Assembly: GCA_036583965.1 (NCBI GenBank)
Contig: JAZBQD010000030.1
Location: 86,275,800-86,339,799 of the forward strand
DNA: 64,000 nucleotides
Direction: 5' to 3'
Source of the DNA: Prunella strophiata
Lineage: Eukaryota > Chordata > Aves > Passeriformes > Prunellidae
Each line of letters begins with the position of its first letter. Positions within the stretch are counted from its first letter, which is position 1. A program made the translations under genes and the position numbers. The notes below the pieces were generated by a model. It searched no databases, had not been told where the DNA came from, and was given only the letters and a program-made list of their open reading frames with translations. This document shows positions 48,805 to 59,490 of the stretch, piece after piece.

Positions 48805-48906
48805 GAAGAAAAAACCAACAACAACAAATCCAAAACAAAACAAAACCAAAAACAAACAAACAAACAAAAACCAACAAAAACCCAAACCAAAACAAAACAA
48901 CAAACC
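48805..48906. repeat. A/C-rich (CAAA)n low-complexity tract
   Basis: CAA, CAAA and CAAAA units run over about 100 bp with almost no G or T. It is the third large tract of this type in the window. Confidence 0.88.
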
Positions 48907-50398
48907 AGTAACAGTACCTACACCTGTGTGGTCTACATAGCAACTTTTGAGTGAATGCATAGAATATCCATATTTCTTGGGATGGAGGAGAATATCTCAC
49001 AGAGAAAATACATGTGGTAGATTGTCCCTAGCTAATCTAGGAAGATAGAATTTTTGTCTGCTCATATAAGTTATGATATTTCCTCTGTCTACTCCAGATC
49101 CTAAAAGATGACCATTTGATTCACTGAATCACTGGGATGTACACAGATCTAAAACTCATTTGGTTCAAAATAGTGTTCTTCTTCTTTGTGGACAGGAGAG
49201 AAGGCAGCAAGAATGAAAAGGGAAGTACCATGCACTCCCTAAACCCTTCTAATAGGCTAAGAGCCTGGAATATCTGCTCCACTTGGGAAATGTAGAGAGC
49301 AGAGCTGCATCGTTGTTTTTTTTCTCTATTGCATTTAAGCAGCAAATGTCAAATTCTTTCAAAAAAAAAAAGGCAGTCTGCTTTCATGGGCACAACCATG
49401 AAGCTGCCATTGTGCAGGAGACTCTAACTAAATGGTAACTCTAACACTATTTTCGAAGGCATGCCTGTTTTGCTCTTTTCAGTTTTTCTTCATGTCCCCC
49501 TTAGTTATTTTCTCTCTTTCTGACAGACAGGAAGCCAGCGCTTACTGGTTTCTGCTAAGGCAATGTCTCCTTTTACTACACAACTACACAGACTAAAGAC
49601 ATGCATTTAAAATGTAATGTGAAATTCTGTAAATTCAAATTATTCCAGGCAGGTTGGATCTAATCCAAACACTGGATTTTTTACGCTTCTGTCCTGTGGT
49701 TACCAGTGCTTCAACATTCTTCATTATTCTGTGATGAATGTTGTTGCTAGTTTTGTACTAGTATGCTGGGAATAGAGTTTTGCTGAACTGGAAGTGGAGT
49801 TGATCCAACTTTCATCCCTTCTTCCTTGCTCCATCATTATGAGTCATTTCAGAGAAATTAAGGAGTTCCCAATACACCCATTATGGTATTTTTTTTTAAT
49901 ATGTGTTCTTCATTAGCCAGTTTTTAAATCCTTAAGTTAAAGATGTGTTTTAGTCACTTTTTGCTGGTGAGCCCTGCACCTAATGAGGGCATGATCACAC
50001 CAGAGCTGGCTGTGAAGTAATAGAGGAATCAGAGAGGCAAAGAATTTGTCTCCTTGTGAGTTACCTTCCCTGCACTTGCGTGAATACCAATAACCAATAC
50101 TTCATTTTTTCCTGAGTAGTTCAGATAGTTCATTTGGTGAATTGTTTACTACAGTGACTGTTTTCACATGGTATTGTTTCCTTGCCACGACTACATGGCT
50201 AAACTTTTAAATAAGATACTAGGAGAGCAATGAAGAGAGTGAATTCACTGGTAGCAAAAAAATCAGATTTGAGTCACATCTTCATGAATCTGTCTTTCAT
50301 TATCTGACCAGCTGGAGTTTATATCCATCACTATTTTAGCCTCTGCTGATTTTTCACTTCATCATAATGTTTTGGTTAAATTCAATAATCCTCTTTCT

Positions 50399-50511
50399 GG
50401 GCCAGATTCTGCTTTCAATTATGTTAGTGTAAATCTAGAAGAACCTCACTGAAGGACAGTATAGTTATTTTTATTTATTCCAGTGTAACACAAAATGGAG
50501 ATTGTCTGCTC
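50399..50511. mobile_element. Possible ancient hairpin (MITE-like) repeat relic
   Basis: The left arm reads GGGCCAGATTCTGC then TTTCAATTATGTTAGTGTAAAT. The right arm, reverse-complemented, reads GCAGACAATCTCCATTTTGTG then TTACACTGGAATAAAT. The two arms are imperfect inverted copies around a central segment. This matches the layout of a palindromic interspersed repeat I recall as abundant in turtle and crocodilian genomes, where both arms carry a 'cagattctg...ttacac...gtgtaaat' type sequence. I am not certain of its family name. Divergence is high, so it is old. Confidence 0.5.
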
Positions 50512-50868
50512 TGCATGTGCTGCTAGGTCCCTATATTAATCTTTAAAATCTCTTTATTTGTTTACAGACACAACATTTTTCCCAAAAAGCCTTTATCACT
50601 TGCTCTGTGTGTGTTGTAAGGAAGGAGAGAAGTGTTCTTCCCTGATATTTTTTTCTTAGCCCTTTTATTTTTCTCTCCAGACACTATATTATGTGTTTAA
50701 CTACTTAATATTATTTCCTCCCTGTCCACCCATCTGTTTATTTTAGTTGCTTCTTCCTCTTGGCTGGCTTCTGTATAGACTCTCCCCATATGCCTGCTAG
50801 GAATGTGAATGAATATGATTAACAAGCACTGAAATGCACAAATAAGATCTTACTTGAAACTCTGTTTC
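50512..50868. other. Unique non-coding DNA
   Basis: Nothing recognisable is seen between the hairpin relic and the CpG-retaining block. Confidence 0.55.
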
Positions 50869-50869
50869 A

Positions 50870-51365
50870 GGATCTGCGTATGGTGGGTGTTTCAGACCGT
50901 GTCTGCTTCTCAGCACATTAAATATCCTGAACATAGGTACGCAGACAAGAGCAGGGTCCACACGATGAGACGGTGTTTCCTTGCAGCTGATGAGTAGGTC
51001 TTGTGAAGAGATCCCTTCTGCCTAATAACCCTCTTCGTGCACTGTAGCAACAGTGGCTAACAGCTCTACAGAGAAGCATGTGCTGTGCATTTGCATCTGT
51101 GTAGCAGATACGCAGAGCGGAGTCCTGCCAAAGCCTCTGGAAGTGTCACATCTTACATGGGTGTTGCAACTTCCTCTGCCTCTGCACAAGCCCTACCGCT
51201 GCTGAAGCCTTCCAGAGTTCTGCTAGCTTTTACACATATAATTTAATCCAGTGTTACTTCTCTGCATGAAAGTACCCTGTGGAGCTCTGCTTACCGAGGG
51301 CTTCCTGTTGTATCAGAGGTTGCAGCGACATGCCAGAGACCTTAGAGCCTTTCTGACGAAGCAAC
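50870..51365. promoter_or_regulatory. CpG-retaining complex block, possible regulatory element or exon
   Basis: I count 12 CpGs between 50877 and 51359, while most 500 bp pieces of this window hold only a few. Composition is balanced and there is no simple repeat. An octamer ATTTGCAT (POU-type site) lies at 51089-51096. It has no long reading frame. It may be a conserved enhancer or an untranslated exon; CpG retention suggests either selection or germline hypomethylation. Confidence 0.35.
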
Positions 51366-54300
51366 AGGTTGAGAGACCTGAGAAATTAAGACTGTGGGAA
51401 AAAAGATGGCAAAGATGAAACCTACCAAAGATTAGCATAATGAGTTCTGTGACTGGGAATAGCTATCAGCTCAGCAAGTTATGCAAAATAAATCCTGAAC
51501 CCTTGTACCTTGCTTTCTGAATGCCCTATCTGAATCATCTTAAGGCTGATTTTCTGAATTATTTAGCTGAATTTAGTAGATCTTTCTCAGCTGCGGGTAA
51601 TCATGAAAAACACAAAATCTATCCCAAAAAGAAAGTTTTCTGCCAGGTAAGGGGAGCTTCAGATCCCAAGCCAACTCCCTTGTTTCAGCATTAGTACTCA
51701 GTCAGCAGATAGCTGTTACTCATGACCTTTCTGTCCCAGGAAATGGCAGTACTTGTCTTTCATACACTTTGAATTTACAACTGGACAAACATGTATAGAC
51801 CAAATAGAAACAATATGTATTTATTTTTCAGTTTGGCCTGGAATTTGAAAAGGATTAATTTTCAATTGGCCTGAAAAATCTGTTTCTGGAAGTGCTGCCA
51901 TAAGTGGTCAATTCCTTGATTGCTCTGGATAATGCTGGGAAACCTCACTACAAATAATTTTTGGTGATTATTGATTTACATTTTCATAGTCAATATATTT
52001 GGCTGTGATCACGTCCTCTTTGTGCTTGAACTCTGCAAGTCTGGTTTAGTCTTACTGGCACCACTGCTTTCTGAAAAAGACCTTTAAAAGCAGCTGCTGC
52101 AGAGTGCTTACACTAGGAAGCCCAATCACAAGGGCCACAGCCATCCAACAGCAACACAGAAATGGTGCCAGCAGGCTCATGACTGCTCACTGTTTGACTC
52201 CACAACTTAAACAGAAATCCAAAAACATAAAATGTTTGGCTACGTTTGAGGGGACAGTGCATGTATTTCATAGATGTAAAAGGAGGTAACTAATAAAAAA
52301 TACTTTTTTCCTGAACAGAATAGGAAGTGAAATTAATTAAACATACTATTCACGTATGAATAAGTCCTATGTGTTGATCAGATTCCAGAATATGCCCAGT
52401 GAAAACTTGGCAAGAATCCAGAATTCAGTAGGACCTCGGTTCTCCAAATGTGTGTGAGTCTGAGTAGGTGTAGAGCTCCATTGACAGGGCTCCCAGCCTG
52501 CTGCACAGTATGGACCTTTGGAAAGAAAACTTGTGTGCATCTGAGTATGTGTAACTGGCTACATATTTGAAACCCAGATTTTATCATTAATAATAAAGTC
52601 AGAGCTAAATGGTTGGTGATAAGTTGCTGAAATTCAGAGGAAGAAATTTGAAAACATATGGTAAGATTTGGTTGAAATCCAATGGAATAAAGTAATTGAA
52701 TTTTGTACAAAGGCCACAGAAGGGAAATGGAAAATGTGCAATGATAAATTAATGTGTGGCCAAGGGTTACATGTCTTATCCAGCAATATATACACTAGAA
52801 AGTAAAAAAGTCACTGTGGGTAAATAAAGATGTGAAAAAGTAATTAAGGGTTGAGACACAGGCATATGTGAAGTATAAAACACCCAGGTATGAGAGAGAT
52901 CTGGGAGTATTAGAAAATGAATTTCACAAAAAATTATGAGGAAAGCAAAGGTGAAAAATGAGGATCATAGAAAAATTTAGATATATATTAAGGCATTTTT
53001 CAAGTATCTAAGGAATGGGAGGTCACTGAAGGAGCCAGCAGTGCCTCAAAGAGAATAGAAGGATAATTTATTGAGAGGTAGACGCTTCAGAAGAATTAAA
53101 TGTTTTCTTTGATTTATTGTTCATAAAAGGAATGGGGGACATATGCCAGGAATAGACAAATACCAAAGGAAAACAGGTTCATGCCAGAATTAAAAAAATC
53201 AGAAAACTTTGGCATAGGCTCTCAGCTGATGAAAATCTGCCGGGTTCCCTTGCCCTCAACAGAGCCAGTTAACCCATTAAGATGGTTTGGAGACATTTAT
53301 CTCATATTTCCCAGTTCTACATAGAATATTTTACTTCAGTATACAAATGTTTTTATATTCTTTTTTTTTTTTTCTTCTTTCTTTTCACTGATTTGGGTGG
53401 TAGCTTGCTGCATGGGCTTAGAGTAGACTTTCCATTCCATAATTTATTCACTGGATGAACTTATGTAGAACAATGCTAGCTGTACATTTGATGTATATTG
53501 CTTTGTATCATAGTTCTGATGATAAGAGGAGTAATATATAAATAGAGAAAAACAGCCATACTTGTTTCAGACTGGGAAGGACAAAAATAAAGAGACTATT
53601 TTGGCCAATGCTAAGGTATATGATTTATTGGGTACAGAATATGTTTTCCTTCTGGCATTTTCAGTACAGGGACTGACTCTGTAAGCCTGCAAGTTTGATA
53701 GTGTAACACTTCATCTGTGAGCAGTGAGACGTGTGACGGTGGAGGAGCAAGTTAGAAGTTCTGTAAAAGAAGATTCCTGTGTGAATTTAACAATTTTTGG
53801 TAGCACATTTAATGAGTCATCATACTGACTCGTAGGACTTCAGGATTCCATAGCCTGTCAGGATCAGACATACTTCAGTACCCTCTGAGAATCCAATGGC
53901 AGAGAAGCTCTAACACAAAGTTTAGTGTAGTGCCATGTGTGCAGCAAGAAGTGTCTTATCTTCTTTTTTTCCATCAGTCCTGCTGCTAATGTTGGATGGA
54001 GATGAATCTTTTTCTTGTGACCAAAATCCTGGGGATTTTTCTGGTTTGCTTCAGCATGTTCATTTCACAAAATTCTAAACTTAGCCTTCCACTGAAAATC
54101 GTAGTGCTTTTTCTACATTTTCTTGTTATCAATTTGGTGGATTGCCTTAAGCAATATATTTTCATTGAGTAATAATGATTAAAATCCTGATGCCAGTTAC
54201 ATCTTATAGCCATATGGGAACCTGTAGAAAAACACTTTGTGTTGACACCTGGATCAGGATTTTGCAGTCACAATGACTGGGTTGGTGAGGAGCAACTTGA

Positions 54301-54465
54301 GCAGGGAGGAGGAGGGCAGTCCTAGAAACCTAACCCAGTTACTTCCAGTTTTGTTTTTCTCCCTTTAGGTAGTCAGCAGGAAGGCAATGACAGAGCTAGC
54401 TTGCTTGCTTCCATTTAATAATGCAAAAAAATTTTGTGAACCAGTAAACAGAGCGAGCAGAAAAA
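51366..54465. other. Unique non-coding DNA
   Basis: No gene is supported. The minus-strand frame at 52378-52710 (110 codons) has no motif. A T-rich run at about 53361-53373 is the only low-complexity sequence noted. Confidence 0.5.
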
Positions 54466-54469
54466 AAGT

Positions 54470-54695
54470 GTTCTGCAGATGAGGCGTTGCCAGTAACAAA
54501 ACGGAAATCTACAAGCCAATTTTTTTGTGAAAACATTTTAATCGTTTTCATACAGCTCTAAAATTAGCCCCAGTGACAGAAAACGAAACTTAGTTAATGT
54601 ATTTGTAGCTCTAAGGTGTGCTGATTTATTTATGAACAGTGAATATTTTATGAAGTTGAATGAGTATTGCAAAAAAGAAGATGAATATTCACTTC
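54470..54695. promoter_or_regulatory. Candidate conserved non-coding element
   Basis: Five CpGs lie within about 140 bp (54454-54586), with AGGCGTTGCC, AAAACGGAAA, TTTTAATCG and TTAGTTAATG segments in complex AT-rich sequence. Inferred regulatory only from texture. Confidence 0.25.
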
Positions 54696-55168
54696 AGTTT
54701 TAGAAATGGGTTGTTGTGTTTATGCCTTTTCTATGATCACTTTCTATGAACATTCTCATGATTGAAATGCAATTCCCTTGAACTGATATCAAACTGTACT
54801 GTCTGAGGGCACTCAAGGATAGTGGATATAAAACTCAGCCTGAATGAATCACATAAGGACCTGACCCCATCCATCTCAGTTAGGATAAGGCCACATGCAA
54901 ATGTAATGTGACTAGATTTGGAAATGTATTTTCTACCAGAATGCTGTTTGCTTATTTTCTATTGAAAAATCCTATTTAATCAGCACAAAATGTTTTGAGT
55001 AAGGCAAGTTTATTTCTTTAAAAATTTAGTTTCAAGAAAAGATATCTCAGTATGGTTGAAATATTCTAGTTTAGCACTTTCAGAAGGCAGTTTCATTTTT
55101 TTTAACTTTTTAATTACTTCCCATGTAAAAAATATTCTTTATCTATTACCCAAATCAGTCACATTTAG

Positions 55169-55198
<30 letters not shown>
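55169..55198. repeat. Poly(A) tract, 30 A
   Basis: Thirty A residues are followed within about 15 bp by an 11-residue T run, so the two could pair. Confidence 0.92.
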
Positions 55199-55200
<2 letters not shown>

Positions 55201-57576
55201 TAAGAAAAAAGCTTTTTTTTTTTTACACAATACATTTAAAATAATTTAAAAACCAGAAACTTCTTCTGGAAGCTTCAGATGTTTCAAGTCCTTATTAACC
55301 ACTTTCTGTCACCATTTGTACACGTTCAGGAATTATTATTTTTTTAATATTTTTTAAGTACAACATTGATATTCAAGCTGATGAATTTGTTCTCCATTTA
55401 TATGGGCATGTGTGTGTGTTTCTGAAAAACCTCCCAGACAAATTTTTGTGACAGGATGTCAGTCAGAGCATAGTGTTTTCTTCCTATGAGGTCAAATATT
55501 TAAAGGCTTTTCAGATCAATAAAGTAGAGGCAAACTCTATTGAAAGTGCTTATAGGAGAGAATTATGTGAAGAAGGGTTATGGATGCTTTTTCAACAAAT
55601 TAGGATGGCCAAGAGAAGGGCTACCAGCAAAGGAAACTTTTGGTAAGAAGCATATTTTTTCTTCAGCACAATGCTCACAAACAGTGATATAATTCATCTG
55701 ACTCCAAAGTTTTTCTCCCAGTGTACCACTTTCCTGCACCACATCAAAGAACTATCAACAGTAAAATCATAGACAAAAAATATGTCCATTTGCACATCCC
55801 ATGCTAAAATCATGGTCAAATATCAGTCACCCTGGCATTCATCAGTGTGGAGTGAAGAGCTCAGGCAGTCCAAATAAATTTTGCTGAGGTGCATGTTGTC
55901 TGGGGTTTGTTTCTTGACTACTTAAGGCAAAGAAAAATCTTTGCACAGTCCCTCATTGCTTTTTAACAAGGATAATTTCTAAAATTACTCGATGAATCAA
56001 AGATATAGGAGAAAGTTAAAAGGGAGAAGCACACAGGATTAGAACAATGTGCACCTAAACACATGCAAAAAAGGAAACTATTAAAGACCACAGCCTGTCC
56101 TTAAAATTAAAATTTAAATTGAAGATCCTTGTCTTTAGCAGTCGAAGCAGGGAATGATTCTGTATAAGAAGGTTGTGGAGTTTGTCCCTCCAAGCCCCAG
56201 AGGAGCAAGACCCAGCATTGACAATCAGGCTTTGCCTCTTATCTCACCACCAGTGTGTTTCTCTAGCTCTGGAACATGCTGGTCCTTCAGTGAGGTGATA
56301 ACTAATAGGAGATTTCAAGATAAATTTTTCTTAGCACTTTTTTTTTAAAGTTGTCTACACCATAATTTTCTGTGATGCCCTGATAAGGACACATCACTAC
56401 AAAGGGAGTAGGCTGGGCTTCCTCAGCACAGACCTTCAATTGAATTTATGGTAAAAATAGAAAAGGTGCATCATGTGTTGACCTTGGCCACCAGCCTGTT
56501 AGTCTGTATAATCCTGCCAGAGACACCTTACTAGATATGATCATCAAAAAGTGGATTATGTAGCTGAACTCTGCTCCAATGCTGAAGCATTCAAAATCTA
56601 TTTGGAAAAGTGTCAGCAGTATAGTGTTCATATCCACGAGAAGCCCCTGGCAGGAGATTCTTCACAGGTTATTATGATATCACCTGAAACCAATTGCCTG
56701 AAACAAATAACCTCTTCTTTAAAACACCCTACTCTGAATTCTCATTAGGTATTGGGACTAGTTTAGTAGTTTTGTTCAGACTACCTTACAGAAACAGAAA
56801 GACAACTTTCACTTCTGGGCAGAGGGCTGCATGAGATTTTTGGTTAGTTGCAGTTTGGGATTTTTTAGCTGTGCTTTAGTAATGAAAGCTTCAAAGTTTC
56901 TTTAGGAATGGCTGATAAAATCCTGTGCATTGCTGTATTTATTTAATTTCTGCAATATATCCGTTTATAGAACAAAAGATAAAGTTTTAATATAATGATA
57001 CATAGCTGTGGTCAAGGTTCTTCATTAATTAGAAATAGAAGGGAAGCTAATGGCATGTTCACAACATGCAGTGAAATATGTTTAATTAACATGGAGAGGC
57101 CTCCAAAAATAGTATCTAACTGAGCTAGCTCCAAAAGCAGTAATATTGCACTTACTTGAAAAACCACTTAAACTAATTAGCCTTGCTATGAGATGGGGCT
57201 TAGTAGCTCAGTTATATTGTCTCTCCTCTCCAAACATATTGCTTTTGGGGCCCAGCAAAGGACATCACCTGGCACTGCTTTTCACCCTTCAGCCCTGCTC
57301 CCACACTCCCACTTGTGTCCTGGGTTGTGCTGCATTCTCCACTATGTGTGCTGTGTATGCACCTGCCCTCTCTTCTTTTTTGGGTACAGAGGAAAACACA
57401 AACATATCCCTCCTCAAAAATAATCCAAACCCAAGATCATAAGATGAACTTGCCAGATGATCTTTTAAAGGAAACAGAGTAAAGTTAATGTCGTCTCAGG
57501 GGCTGACCATGCTGATATTGTCAAATTCAACTTGTGTTTGAATATTTAATGTGTTATGGAACAAAACAGCTATATA

Positions 57577-57577
<1 letters not shown>

Positions 57578-57621
<44 letters not shown>
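57578..57621. repeat. Poly(A) tract, 44 A
   Basis: This is the longest homopolymer in the window, with no interruption. No retroposed gene or SINE body and no clear target duplication is visible beside it. Confidence 0.95.
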
Positions 57622-57624
<3 letters not shown>

Positions 57625-58200
57625 CTGATAAAAGCAGGAAAAAAGAAAAAAAAAATTGTGCAAAGTTTGGGGAGGGAAGAAGAGTTCCTTGATCAAATGT
57701 CCCATGCTCAAATGCCAATATGCATTTTAGTTAAGAAGCATTTGCAGAGCTGTTGAGGGACTTAGCTGGCAAACAGAAGAGTTTCTCAAACAGATCAGCA
57801 TAGGACAACTGAAGCAAAATTCTTAGAAGGAACATGTAGTAATTATGCAGAGAATTTCAGTGGCTTTCTTCTGATATCATTAATGTCCAGGTACTTCTTC
57901 AGAGAGAACATAAAGATATTCCTAGAACTATGACAGTCTATTCTACATGGGGGAATGTAGGAAACTTTAAACCTCTGGGTCATCAGCATACTGATTTTTA
58001 GAAATGTAGATCAAGGCTCTTAAAACTATCCTATTAAAATATACTGTTCATGATATTTAACGTGTAGATTGGGGATCTTGGCTTGTTATAAAAATCTGGA
58101 ACAATATTCATGAAAGGACATATAATAGCAGCTGCATAGCTTATGAGTCAATGCAGTTATTGTCAATGCTTCCCAGGCAATACCTGTTCATTGAAGGTGT

Positions 58201-58243
58201 GGTTTGGTTTGCTTTGCTTTGCTTTGCTTTGCTTTGGTTTTGT
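58201..58243. repeat. (GCTTT)n pentanucleotide microsatellite
   Basis: About five GCTTT units are flanked by GGTTT variants. Confidence 0.9.
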
Positions 58244-58593
58244 TCGTAGTGAACGTGCTGCCTGCTTTATGCGGAAGCAAGTGGCTAAGAGTGTACATTT
58301 ATAGCAACATTTGCTTTGGAAAAGTAAAAGTACTACATTTCTACAGTGATCCCAAATTTGAATAAGTAGCACATATAGCAAGGGAGTTAAAGTGTCTTTG
58401 CTTGCTATCTAACCACATTTCAAAAACAAAGTAATGGGTGTGGATTAATATCCTCTTTAATTTGATATTTTGCCAGAAAGACACAGAGGTGTCATCACAT
58501 ATATAATATGTTACAAAAGAGACATTGTATAGAAAGACTTTCGAATCCCCCAAAGCTTTTTCAGTTTTCTCTGTTTCAAAAACTTATAGAGCA

Positions 58594-58622
58594 AAATAAT
58601 AATAATAATAATAATAATAGTA

Positions 58623-58664
<42 letters not shown>
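58594..58664. repeat. (AAT)n microsatellite
   Basis: About 22 AAT units with AGT and GAT interruptions near the middle. Confidence 0.95.
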
Positions 58665-58666
<2 letters not shown>

Positions 58667-58934
58667 ATGCATTCTAGTGCTTTCTTGTTTTTAAAGTAAA
58701 GAATTTCTTTTCATGAAGATAACATGTTTGCCAGATTTCATCCTTCAGTGGATTTTTAAAGCCTAGTTATTTGTTTGTCATAGAAATGATGGCTGAAACT
58801 GAACCATTGCAGCTCTGGGAGACAACACTATAATAAAGTGAGTGAAATACCTCTAAATATAAGGAGAAATGATTAATGTATTTATTACTTTGAGACTAAA
58901 CCAGAAGTGAAAGTGAATGGTTTTTGCTGAAAAG

Positions 58935-58951
58935 AAAAAAAAAAAAAAAAA
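58935..58951. repeat. Poly(A) tract
   Basis: Seventeen A residues. Confidence 0.9.
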
Positions 58952-59364
58952 GTGGTGACTTAATCTGAGAATCTCTTGGGTATGGGAGCTATGACTCAGC
59001 TGGCTTCTAATTTGATGCTGATATTCAGAAAACTACAGACAGAACACCACAGCCCTATCAAAAGTGTCCATATCCTCAGCTCTAGGAGAAAAGAATCAAA
59101 CTTTTTACAGTGTTTCACAATAGGGTGACAGCTGTCACCACTACTTTGTGGAGGTCTGTCTTACTGGCACTTGTGAATGACTTACTGGTTAATACTTCTG
59201 ATTTATAGGCAAAGAAATAAAATTAGTGTAAGAATTATGAAAACAGCACACTTACACTATCAGAAAGATAATTTGAGTAAGAAGACAGGCCATGGGGTAT
59301 ATGAATGACATTTTTGAAGGTATTTTTGGCATATTTGCCCAAACTGTGAGCTAATTTTTAGTTT

Positions 59365-59490
59365 GAATAAGGACATAATCATGGGTTAATTATAATTAGC
59401 ATACTTCTCTTTTGTAAGTAATGTCTCCTGCATGCATAATCTGCAGTGCAGTTCAAAAAGTTTGCTTTAGCAAATGAATTAACATGTAGG
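59365..59490. promoter_or_regulatory. Candidate conserved non-coding element
   Basis: GGTTAATTATAATTAGCAT (59384-59402) is a dense homeodomain-type cluster. It is followed by CTGCATGCATAATCTGCAG-like sequence and a TTTGCTTTAGCAAATGAATT segment. The sequence is not simple repeat. Inferred only. Confidence 0.28.

Larger units (their letters stand above)
47311..50398. other. Unique non-coding DNA
   Basis: No gene is supported. Frames at 48464-48718 (plus) and 48731-49000 (minus) are motif-free, and the second runs through an A/C tract. Two simple repeats are listed separately. Confidence 0.5.
54696..59360. other. Unique AT-rich non-coding DNA with several long homopolymers
   Basis: No gene is supported. 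Frames at 56154-56348, 57146-57442 and 58163-58381 have no motif. A TTCATTAATTAG and TTTAATTAACATGG pair at about 57021-57092 is weakly enhancer-like. Simple repeats are listed separately. Confidence 0.5.

Noticed and set aside
57500..57621. Processed pseudogene ending in the A44 run
   Set aside because: The sequence before the run has no recognised gene similarity, no AATAAA signal nearby and no visible target duplication.
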